The position numbers and the translations under genes were made by a program. Shown piece by piece: positions 57,403-64,000 of a stretch of 64,000 nucleotides of DNA. A model generated the notes under the pieces. The model worked only from the letters and a program-made list of their open reading frames with translations, ran no database searches and was not told the origin of the DNA. The stretch's first letter is position 1. The number at the start of each line of letters is the position of its first letter. This stretch comes from Alkalibacillus salilacus (lineage in GTDB: Bacteria; Bacillota; Bacilli; Bacillales; Alkalibacillaceae), in contig NZ_JAUSTQ010000003.1 in the NCBI RefSeq assembly GCF_030812915.1, forward strand, positions 124,001-188,000. Direction: 5' to 3'.

Positions 57403-58398
57403 TTATCGTTTTAAGTTTACAAGTTCTTGTAGAATTTCATCTGATGTTGTAATCACACGCGTATTGGCCTGGAAACCACGCTGTGCTGTAATCATCTCGG
57501 TGAATTCTTCAGATAAGTCAACGTTCGACATCTCTAAAGCACCAGCGTAAAGGTTACCAGTTCCTCCTTCACCCGGTGCATTAAGAAAGTCTATTTCTCC
57601 ATCTTCCATAAGGCCAGCATTATCACTCAAGTTGAAATTGTTATTACCAGCTTTTTCAAGCCCTTCTGCATTGGAGAAGTTCGCTAACATAGCACGACCA
57701 GCCGTACGGGCTTGACCGTTCTCGTTCACAAAACTTACTGTGCCGTCTGCTGCAATATCAAAACTTTGAGCACCTTCAGGGACTTGAATGCGACCAGCCA
57801 TGTCTTCCATTTCTTCACTATATTGATCATCACCGTCACCTTCGTCAGCATTTAGATTAGTATTTGTATTACCAACTAGGTACTGACCGTTCGAATTAAC
57901 AACATAACCGTCTTCATCAAGATAAAAGTTTCCTGCCCGTGAAAATTGAATGCTATCTTGTTCTGTAGAGATATATTTTTCAACTTGATCTTCTGTTACG
58001 TCATCCGCATCTATACCAAGTTCAGCAGCTATTTCTTCTTCCACATCATTTCCATCATCACTCGACCACGTTCTCTCCGCTACTGCAAACATGCCATCGC
58101 CCTCGATCGCCAAGTCAAGTGGACGATCTGTTGTTTGTCGATTACCCTGTGTATGAATATTGTCAATACTACCTGTATTTGACCCCAAACCAACCTGCAT
58201 CGGATTTTGACCTCCTAATTGGCCATCACCTGCAGGTGCAGTTGCACCTTGTGTTGTTTGACTCATAATATCTGAAAATGTTTGACGACCTTTCTTAAAG
58301 CCGAATGTATTCACGTTTGCGATATTGTTTGACGTCACGTCTAACTTTTCTTGGAAACCACTCATTCCGGAAATACCTGTGTACATGGAACGTAACAT
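57403..58398 (-). CDS. flgE: Flagellar hook protein FlgE with acidic insertions
   Basis: Encodes 331 aa, about 65 residues longer than B. subtilis FlgE (264 aa). The N-terminal rod/hook signature MLRSMYTGISGMSGFQEKLDVTSNNIANVNTFGFK and C-terminal AQRGFQANTRVITTSDEILQELVNLKR are standard. The extra residues form a strongly acidic block at about 110-150 (WSSDDGNDVEEEIAAELG, DVTEDQVEKYISTEQ) and another at about 185-205 (NADEGDGDDQYSEEMEDM). Both probably face the hook surface. It follows flgD and the TIGR02530-type gene. Confidence 0.95.
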   Translation of the reverse strand: MLRSMYTGISGMSGFQEKLDVTSNNIANVNTFGFKKGRQTFSDIMSQTTQGATAPAGDGQLGGQNPMQVGLGSNTGSIDNIHTQGNRQTTDRPLDLAIEGDGMFAVAERTWSSDDGNDVEEEIAAELGIDADDVTEDQVEKYISTEQDSIQFSRAGNFYLDEDGYVVNSNGQYLVGNTNTNLNADEGDGDDQYSEEMEDMAGRIQVPEGAQSFDIAADGTVSFVNENGQARTAGRAMLANFSNAEGLEKAGNNNFNLSDNAGLMEDGEIDFLNAPGEGGTGNLYAGALEMSNVDLSEEFTEMITAQRGFQANTRVITTSDEILQELVNLKR

Positions 58399-58482
58399 AA
58401 ATGATTCATCCTTTCTTAATCTTTTAATTTGATCACTGCTTCTATCGGTCAGCAGTGTGTCGGCTTCCTTTCGGTCCAGCCG

Positions 58483-58857
58483 TTAATCGTCTTGCAGGAC
58501 AATCGTCCCGTTAATATTCGTTAGTAATTGATCTGATGCTTCCGATCGGTCCATTGCAGTTACAATGGTGTCATTTTTCGTACTTGCGACTAGAACAGCG
58601 TCACGCGTCACTATCGCTGAATCTGTTACACCTTTCTGCTTTGCTTCACTCATTTTGTTCTCAATTTGTGACCACTGTTGATCACTAATGTGAATCCCAC
58701 GTTCGTCCAAACGTTTTTGGGCATGTTTACTGACCTTAATACCTTCACCAGCAACTTGTTGTAAAACTGATTTAAATGATTGGTTTTGTGTTGACTCTGT
58801 TTTCGGTTTATTTGGTAAAGGTAATGGTTGATGATAAACTTGGTTAATCTTATTCAT
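58483..58857 (-). CDS. Flagellar operon protein (TIGR02530 type)
   Basis: Encodes 124 aa from the ATG at 58857; upstream in-frame starts lie inside flgD. The core VSKHAQKRLDERGIHISDQQWSQIENKMSEAKQKG and SAIVTRDAVLVASTKNDTIVTAMDRSE matches the family I know as TIGR02530, found next to flgD and flgE in many Firmicutes. It is soluble with no signal peptide, so probably a cytoplasmic helper of hook assembly; its function is not established. The start overlaps the end of flgD by 8 bases. Confidence 0.88.
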   Translation of the reverse strand: MNKINQVYHQPLPLPNKPKTESTQNQSFKSVLQQVAGEGIKVSKHAQKRLDERGIHISDQQWSQIENKMSEAKQKGVTDSAIVTRDAVLVASTKNDTIVTAMDRSEASDQLLTNINGTIVLQDD

Positions 58858-59314
58858 TGGTGCCACCATCACTTTCTTGGCTTGATTGACCAATTTGAAT
58901 AATTTCAGATGCGCTAAGCTCATCACCATTTTCAAGTGTTAAAGCTAATCCATTATCACCTTTTCTTACCGATTGAACGACATCAGACTGTTCAACAACG
59001 TCGCCTTCTTCATTCTTTTGTTCATAATGAACAGATTGACCAATTAAATTAGACATTTGCAAGAAGTCTGAGTATCCTTGATTTTGAGTCATTTGTTCAA
59101 TACTTTCAGCCATCTTTGTTGACTGTTCTAACTCAGAAAAGGTTGCCATTTGTGCTACGAAATCTTTATCCTTCATTGGATCTAATGGGTTTTGATTTTT
59201 TAATTGTGTCATTAAAATTTCTAAAAACGCATCTCGACCTAAATCCTGCTCGCCTTCTTGTTTTACAGGTTGCTGATTTTGAGATTGTAGCATTAAAGAT
59301 TCATCAATTTTCAT
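58850..59314 (-). CDS. flgD: Hook-capping scaffold protein FlgD
   Basis: Encodes 154 aa from the ATG at 59314, 5 bases after GGAGGTG; an adjacent ATG at 59317 is too close. The family core FLEILMTQLKNQNPLDPMKDKDFVAQMATFSELEQ lies near 32-66. FlgD caps the growing hook to allow FlgE polymerisation. The C-terminus is short, as in B. subtilis. The start abuts the fliK stop (TAATG overlap region). Confidence 0.95.
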   Translation of the reverse strand: MKIDESLMLQSQNQQPVKQEGEQDLGRDAFLEILMTQLKNQNPLDPMKDKDFVAQMATFSELEQSTKMAESIEQMTQNQGYSDFLQMSNLIGQSVHYEQKNEEGDVVEQSDVVQSVRKGDNGLALTLENGDELSASEIIQIGQSSQESDGGTNE

Positions 59315-59316
59315 CA

Positions 59317-60840
59317 TTACACCTCCTCACTGACTAAATAGTCTTGGAATGACAGAGGTTGTTCATTTTCTTCTTCCTCTATGTCACCTAACTGTTCTTC
59401 TTCAAATAGTTGTCCTTCTTGTCCCTCTTGTTCAGCCTGCTCATCATTCATATGTTGTTTCGTGAAATCTGTATTAGCTTGATCAACACTTCGTTGTTCA
59501 ATCACAACTTGATTGGGCTGGAACATATGTCGTAATTGATTAATGTTACTTTCTAACATGTCCCGAGCTGCTTGTGACATCACTGAGATTTTAACGCCCA
59601 TTTGACCATCCATTTGCATAAACTGCAAGGTCATTTGACCTAAGTTTGCTGGTTTCAATTGGATCGTTAAATTTTGTGCACCATTCGCTCTACCAAAATT
59701 AGTAGATTGAATAATTTTTTGTAACTGCTCAATCATCTGTTGCTGACCACTCATATTACTCGTCGATTGCTGACCATTCGCACGCGCTAGATGAATCGTA
59801 AACTGTTCTAATTTAGACATTTGATTTTGATCGCCAAATAATTGATCTAATCTTGCTGTTGGCATCGTTTGGTCACCCGAATGATTATTCAATAATTGAT
59901 TAAGTGATTGTCTAATCGCTGCAACGTCCTGTTTATGTTGAACAGATGGCTGATTCAAGTTTTGTTGATTCAATTGCTGTTGTAATTGTTGTAATAATTG
60001 TTGCCATTTATTAGATGATCCTGATTGTTGATTGAACGTCATATTCTGTTGTTGGCCAAATAATGATGCAATCACACGAGCCAATGCTTGTTCAGTTTGT
60101 TGTACTTGATTTTGATTGCCCGTCGTTAAAGAATCAATTTGTTGTAAATTAATACTTGGCGTATTGATTAATAACTGACTAACTTCTTGTTGTTGTATGG
60201 ATTCAAGGATTTGTTGAAGCGAATCTTCATTTAAAGATTCCAAATTCACTTGATCAAGCTCATTTAACAAGGATTTAAATTCATCTAATGATAGACCTAA
60301 TTCTTCTAAGCTCAGATTGTCGATTGATTCAATTAGATTTGACAGGTCCTTTTCGGTTAATTGACTTAAGTCAACATCTGATTTTGACTGTATTTGTTTT
60401 ATTGAACCTAGTATTTTTTCTAATGGTAATGATTGATTACTAGTGTCAGAACTAGTCATTTGATTATGGGTTTCTAATAATAGCTTTCCTAATGCATTTA
60501 AATCATCGACATTTAATTGATTCATAAAGGAATTAGATTGTCCCATAAGCTGATTAATTGTGTTCAATAACTTGGTTGTGTCTTCATCAGAAAGACTTTC
60601 AACTACCTTGGTGATATCCCCATCTTCAGACTCTAATTCTTTTTGAACTTTTTCAACTAGTGATTTCACCTCACTTTCAGACATAGTTTGACCACTATTT
60701 TCAACGCTTTGAGAACTATGTCTGCTCGATGCGCTGTCATAAGCATTTTTAAATCCTTGTCCATTCGGAGATTTTACATTAGCATTATTCATTATTGGTT
60801 GGCTTTGAGCAGTTGGCATCATAGCCACGAGTCCATTCAT
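59317..60840 (-). CDS. fliK: Hook-length control protein FliK, Q/N-rich
   Basis: Encodes 507 aa from the ATG at 60840 after AAAGGGGGTGAG. The long N-terminal two-thirds is low in hydrophobic content and rich in Q, N, S and L, with repeated helical LxxL/NxL units (about 150-290), as expected for a secreted molecular ruler. The conserved C-terminal Flg_hook domain (about 385-470) reads LTIQLKPANLGQMTLQFMQMDGQMGVKISV. It signals FlhB to switch from hook to filament export. An acidic tail (EEEQLGDIEEEENEQ) ends the protein. Confidence 0.94.
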   Translation of the reverse strand: MNGLVAMMPTAQSQPIMNNANVKSPNGQGFKNAYDSASSRHSSQSVENSGQTMSESEVKSLVEKVQKELESEDGDITKVVESLSDEDTTKLLNTINQLMGQSNSFMNQLNVDDLNALGKLLLETHNQMTSSDTSNQSLPLEKILGSIKQIQSKSDVDLSQLTEKDLSNLIESIDNLSLEELGLSLDEFKSLLNELDQVNLESLNEDSLQQILESIQQQEVSQLLINTPSINLQQIDSLTTGNQNQVQQTEQALARVIASLFGQQQNMTFNQQSGSSNKWQQLLQQLQQQLNQQNLNQPSVQHKQDVAAIRQSLNQLLNNHSGDQTMPTARLDQLFGDQNQMSKLEQFTIHLARANGQQSTSNMSGQQQMIEQLQKIIQSTNFGRANGAQNLTIQLKPANLGQMTLQFMQMDGQMGVKISVMSQAARDMLESNINQLRHMFQPNQVVIEQRSVDQANTDFTKQHMNDEQAEQEGQEGQLFEEEQLGDIEEEENEQPLSFQDYLVSEEV

Positions 60841-60872
60841 TTTCTCACCCCCTTTCAAAAGGTTAGAATTTA

Positions 60873-61457
60873 TCATTTACCATTTGATCTTTGAACTAGT
60901 GCATTGGACAATGTCGCTGCTAATTCCGCGTCCATCTCTGCTAGGATTGTTCCCCGCTCACCGTCATTCATGCCTTCTAAAATATCAAGCACAACAGATT
61001 GTTCCATATTGGCCATAACACTTGCTGCATTTTCTTCATTCATCTCAGTAAAAGAGCGGGCTAATTGTGATATTGATTCTTCTCGGGTTGCTTGAGCTTC
61101 CTCTTGAGACTCTAATTGCTCAGTTAGTTGAGTGATTTCATTCGACAATTCTTCTATTTCTTGATCTTTTGTACTAATCGTTGCTTCTAACTCATCAATA
61201 GTCGCCTTTTGATCTTGAATGGTTGCTTCATGATTAGCAATCTGTTGTTCTTGTGTTTCTTCTTCAGACGTTGTAATAAAAGAACCAACAACTGGCATTT
61301 GACTACCATACTCTTGAGCTTTTTCAATCGGATTAACACCTGCAAATGTTGAAACAATTAAGACCAAGGTTATCGCAAAGATAACGGGAATAATAATAAC
61401 AAATAAGAACCACTGAAATTTACTTGTATTTGCTTCTTTGTTTTGCTCCATAGCCAT
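60873..61457 (-). CDS. ylxF: YlxF/MotE-like flagellar membrane protein
   Basis: Encodes 194 aa, ATG after AAAGGTGATC. One N-terminal membrane helix (about 16-40, FLFVIIIPVIFAITLVLIVSTF) is followed by a long coiled coil (about 70-130, HEATIQDQKATIDELEATIS). A C-terminal MgtE-N/FliG-like helical module (about 135-185, MNEENAASVMANMEQSVVLDIL) ends the protein. The family sits between fliJ and fliK throughout Bacillus. It is related to MotE, a chaperone-like partner of MotC; its role here is not proven. Confidence 0.9.
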   Translation of the reverse strand: MAMEQNKEANTSKFQWFLFVIIIPVIFAITLVLIVSTFAGVNPIEKAQEYGSQMPVVGSFITTSEEETQEQQIANHEATIQDQKATIDELEATISTKDQEIEELSNEITQLTEQLESQEEAQATREESISQLARSFTEMNEENAASVMANMEQSVVLDILEGMNDGERGTILAEMDAELAATLSNALVQRSNGK

Positions 61458-61468
61458 ACGATCACCTT

Positions 61469-61909
61469 TTATTTCGCTCTAGAATAATGCTGTACTGCAA
61501 TTTCATCCAAGAATTCTGACTCTGCTTGTTTATTTAATTGGTGTTGTTTTTCTTTTTTATTATCAATAATTTTATTAATTTTCTTTAATTCTTGATGAGC
61601 AGTCTGTACAGCATCCTGTTTCTTATACATGTTCAACCTTGCTTGATGAACTTTCTTCTGAAGATCACTTTCTTGGTCTTGAAGTAAATTGAAATAATTA
61701 TAATAACTCGTCATCCAATCGATTTTAATTCCTGATGTCATCTGGTTATCTAGTTGTGTTTCTAAACCCTCTTTTGATTTGAGTAATTCATACAACTTAT
61801 TAGCTTCAGTCTCAAAGTGATCTACAGCGCGGTTATAATTCGATCGTGCATCATCTAATTCTTGTTCACGAACTTGATAAAGTTTTTGAAACGTATTTAG
61901 ATCATTCAT
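61469..61909 (-). CDS. fliJ: Flagellar export chaperone FliJ
   Basis: Encodes 146 aa, almost entirely one antiparallel coiled coil (FQKLYQVREQELDDARSNYNRAV, then QLNKQAESEFLDEIAVQHYSR). FliJ is the stalk-like partner of the FliI ATPase. The start overlaps the fliI stop by 4 bases (ATGA). Length agrees with B. subtilis. Confidence 0.94.
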   Translation of the reverse strand: MNDLNTFQKLYQVREQELDDARSNYNRAVDHFETEANKLYELLKSKEGLETQLDNQMTSGIKIDWMTSYYNYFNLLQDQESDLQKKVHQARLNMYKKQDAVQTAHQELKKINKIIDNKKEKQHQLNKQAESEFLDEIAVQHYSRAK

Positions 61910-63225
61910 GAATTATCACCATTTTTAAATAAGTTTTGTAATTGTTGATAACTTTCTTCAGCCGTTACTGCTTCATTCATTGATTGGGCTAGAAATTTCA
62001 TGATTCTCGGGTAATAAAAAATAGCTTCATCCACTTCAGATGATGATCCTTTTTTATATGCACCTATTTGAATCAGTTCACGATTTTCTTCGTATGTAGC
62101 TAATAACGATTTAACACGGTGAGCAAGCTGTTGATGCTCTTGATGAACGATTTTAGACATGAGACGGCTTATCGATTTCATAATATTAATCGCAGGATAT
62201 TGTCCTTGTTCAGCAAGCTGACGGTCTAAAACTAGATGGCCATCTAACAATCCTCTTACAGCATCAGAAATAGGTTCATCTAAATCGTCTCCATCGACTA
62301 AAACAGTATAAAATGCCGTGATACTTCCTCGCTGATCAGGCCCCGTTCGTTCTAATAGTTGTGGAAGTAAAGCAAAAACACTTGGCGTATACCCTTTTGT
62401 TGTAGGTGGTTCACCACTAGCTAAGCCAAGTTCACGTTGTGCCATCGCAATTCGTGTAATCGAATCCATCATCAAGTTGACATGATAGCCTTGGTCACGA
62501 AAGTATTCAGCAATTGCCGTGGCAGTACTAGCTCCCTTTATACGTTGTAATGCTGGCTGGTCTGAAGTGGCGACAACAACAATTGATCGTTTTAAGCCTT
62601 CAGGTCCCAAGTCATGTTCGATAAACTCTCGAACTTCACGACCACGTTCACCTAATAAAGCAAAAACGTTAATTTCTGCGTCACTATTTTTAGCTAACAT
62701 TCCTAGCAAGGTGCTCTTACCAACACCACTACCTGCAAAAATACCTATACGTTGCCCTTTACCTACAGTTAAACAACTATCAATGGCTTTAACCCCAGTT
62801 GAAACAACCTGATCAATTGGCGCTCTAGAAAGAGGATTAGGTGGTTTTTGTTCTATATCAAACGATGTAAGATTACCTGATAAGGATTGTTCATCTAGTG
62901 GTTCACCTAATCCGTTTAATACTCTACCAATCAATTCTTCTCCAACTTGAATATGAGGTGTACGATGAGTGGATTCTACTAAACTATCAGGTCCGATTTT
63001 ATTCGTTTGCTCATATGGCATAAGCAAAACATGTTGATCTTGAAACCCTACTACTTCTGCCTTGATCGCATCGCCTTGCTGACCGGTATAAATAAAACAA
63101 ACATCACCAATATTTGTCTCCGGCCCTTTCGATTCAATCAGCAAACCAACACTTCTGTTTACTCTTCCATACCGTTTAACTGTGCTAGTTTGTTCAATTT
63201 GATTCAAGATACTTTCAACGACCAT
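61906..63225 (-). CDS. fliI: Flagellar export ATPase FliI
   Basis: Encodes 439 aa from the ATG at 63225, 7 bases after GGAGAGGTAA; the longer frame to 63249 overlaps fliH. The F1-beta-like ATPase has Walker A GSGVGKST (IGIFAGSGVGKSTLLG), LLGERGREVREFIE, Walker B VNLMMDSITRIAMAQRELGLA, and the C-terminal AYKKGSSSEVDEAI. It energises unfolding of substrates at the export gate, with FliH and FliJ. Confidence 0.98.
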   Translation of the reverse strand: MVVESILNQIEQTSTVKRYGRVNRSVGLLIESKGPETNIGDVCFIYTGQQGDAIKAEVVGFQDQHVLLMPYEQTNKIGPDSLVESTHRTPHIQVGEELIGRVLNGLGEPLDEQSLSGNLTSFDIEQKPPNPLSRAPIDQVVSTGVKAIDSCLTVGKGQRIGIFAGSGVGKSTLLGMLAKNSDAEINVFALLGERGREVREFIEHDLGPEGLKRSIVVVATSDQPALQRIKGASTATAIAEYFRDQGYHVNLMMDSITRIAMAQRELGLASGEPPTTKGYTPSVFALLPQLLERTGPDQRGSITAFYTVLVDGDDLDEPISDAVRGLLDGHLVLDRQLAEQGQYPAINIMKSISRLMSKIVHQEHQQLAHRVKSLLATYEENRELIQIGAYKKGSSSEVDEAIFYYPRIMKFLAQSMNEAVTAEESYQQLQNLFKNGDNS

Positions 63226-63232
63226 AGTAAGA

Positions 63233-63982
63233 TTACCTCTCCACTTCATTAAGTAAAGTCCGTTTCAACTCATTTAGTTGAGTATCAATCGATATATCAA
63301 TTTGACCCTGTTCTGTTTCAATAACACAACCAAATTCTTCAATTGATTTCTTAGGATAGATTGATAGAGTTGAATAATTATTAAGCATTTCTTGTAGTGA
63401 TTCTTTATGATCTAACACCATTTGGTATTGGGTTGCATGGACATATACTTTGATTTCTGGCTGGTCTGACACTTCTTCTATCGCCTCTTGAATGATTGGC
63501 ATCAACCTTGATTCATCTTCTTGCAAATACTGGCGGACAATTTTTTCTGCTGCTTTCATGGCAATCAATAAAATTGAATCTTCTGCAGATTTAACTTGTT
63601 CGTGATAATCAAGGTTCGCCTTTTCTAGAACTGAATTGGCTTTCTCAATTAACTCATTATACTGAGCTTCACCTTGCTCTTCACCTTTTTGAAACCCTTC
63701 TTGATAGCCTTGTTCATGAGCCTGTTTATAAGCTGTCTCTTTCTCTTGTTCGAATTGCTCTCGTTCTTGATTAATTTGACTTTGTGCGTCGTTGATGATC
63801 TGTTCCGCCTGTTGTTTCGCTTCAGCTAGTTTATTCTCTGCTTCTTCTAACTTTTCATTAATAATCGATTCTGTATCAACTTCATGATCATTATGTATTT
63901 CAGGCTCCTCTTGAACCTGAATGGGTTTTAATTGAATCGTTTTATGTTCATCACTCTTTGAAAAACGGTAAAGATTAGACAA
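63233..63982 (-). CDS. fliH: Flagellar export ATPase regulator FliH
   Basis: Encodes 249 aa if started at the TTG at 63982, which is 8 bases after GGAGGTGA (63998-63991). On this reading the gene is complete within the window, although the frame stays open to the edge. The N-terminal region is followed by a long E/Q-rich coiled coil (about 40-115, EKLEEAENKLAEAKQQAEQII; repeated GYQEGFQKGEEQGEAQ). The C-terminal domain (about 120-249) resembles the V/F-ATPase peripheral stalk. FliH holds FliI at the C-ring. Its stop lies in the fliI ribosome binding site. Confidence 0.92.
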   Translation of the reverse strand: MSNLYRFSKSDEHKTIQLKPIQVQEEPEIHNDHEVDTESIINEKLEEAENKLAEAKQQAEQIINDAQSQINQEREQFEQEKETAYKQAHEQGYQEGFQKGEEQGEAQYNELIEKANSVLEKANLDYHEQVKSAEDSILLIAMKAAEKIVRQYLQEDESRLMPIIQEAIEEVSDQPEIKVYVHATQYQMVLDHKESLQEMLNNYSTLSIYPKKSIEEFGCVIETEQGQIDISIDTQLNELKRTLLNEVER

Positions 63983-64000
63983 TGATATCGTCACCTCCAC

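Noticed and set aside
58434-58482. Two small hairpins before flgE (CACTGCT/AGCAGTG and CGGCT/AGCCG) as a terminator
   Set aside because: No T-tract follows either stem; they are probably ordinary mRNA structure between two co-transcribed genes.
1-64000. tRNA, rRNA, CRISPR, prophage, insertion sequence or defence island
   Set aside because: Read for on both strands; none seen. All intergenic spaces except 7840-8340 are short, and all genes are collinear core genes or small operon members.

Overview
The window is a 64 kb piece of a low-GC Firmicute chromosome, almost certainly from an endospore-forming, motile member of the Bacillaceae. All 58 genes I call lie on the minus strand, so transcription runs from high to low coordinates. 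Gene order follows the Bacillus subtilis spoIIIE-nusA-polC-rpsB-fla/che segment almost gene for gene. Spore functions (dpaA/dpaB, spoIIIE, ymxH, tepA) show an endospore former. Several proteins carry acidic insertions (FlgE, FliO) or Q/N-rich tracts (InfB, FliK), which would fit a salt-adapted species, but no rRNA is present to settle the taxonomy.

Layout in transcription order (right to left). (1) 63982-38146 is the distal part of the fla/che operon: fliH-fliI-fliJ-ylxF-fliK-flgD-TIGR02530-like gene-flgE-swrD-fliL-fliM-fliY-cheY-fliO-fliP-fliQ-fliR-flhB-flhA-flhF-flhG-cheB-cheA-cheW-cheC-cheD-small membrane gene-sigD-DUF342 gene-small gene-swrB. It encodes the export ATPase, export gate, hook assembly, switch and chemotaxis core, and ends with the sigma factor for late flagellar genes. 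Genes are tightly packed and mostly overlap by 1-8 bases. (2) 38145-34068 holds rpsB, tsf, pyrH, frr and uppS, with a strong sigma-A type promoter before rpsB and intrinsic terminators after rpsB, tsf and frr. (3) 34055-24656 holds cdsA, dxr, rseP, proS and polC (lipid and isoprenoid precursors, site-2 protease, prolyl-tRNA synthetase, replicative polymerase). (4) 24417-17016 is the nusA-infB operon (rimP, nusA, rnpM, ylxQ, infB, ylxP, rbfA, truB, ribF, rpsO), concerned with transcription elongation, translation initiation and ribosome maturation. (5) 16831-13172 holds pnp, mlpA and ymxH. (6) 13058-8341 is the dipicolinate/diaminopimelate operon dpaA-dpaB-asd-dapG-dapA. It makes dihydrodipicolinate for lysine and cell wall, and dipicolinate for the spore core. 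A sigma-K-like promoter precedes dpaA. (7) 8340-7840 is the only long non-coding stretch. It carries a GC-rich repeat-like element with short terminal inverted repeats and a terminator, at the place where B. subtilis has rnjB. (8) 7839-1 holds tepA, ylzJ, spoIIIE, the M16 pair ymfF/ymfH, ymfI, ymfJ and the 5' part of ymfK, which runs off the left edge.

I found no tRNA or rRNA genes, CRISPR array, insertion sequence, prophage or toxin/defence island. The content is overwhelmingly core. The points most worth a second look are the 8.0-8.25 kb element and the missing rnjB, a hairpin lying between the ribosome binding site and start codon of swrD, the uncharacterised small genes around sigD, and the acidic insertions in FlgE and FliO.
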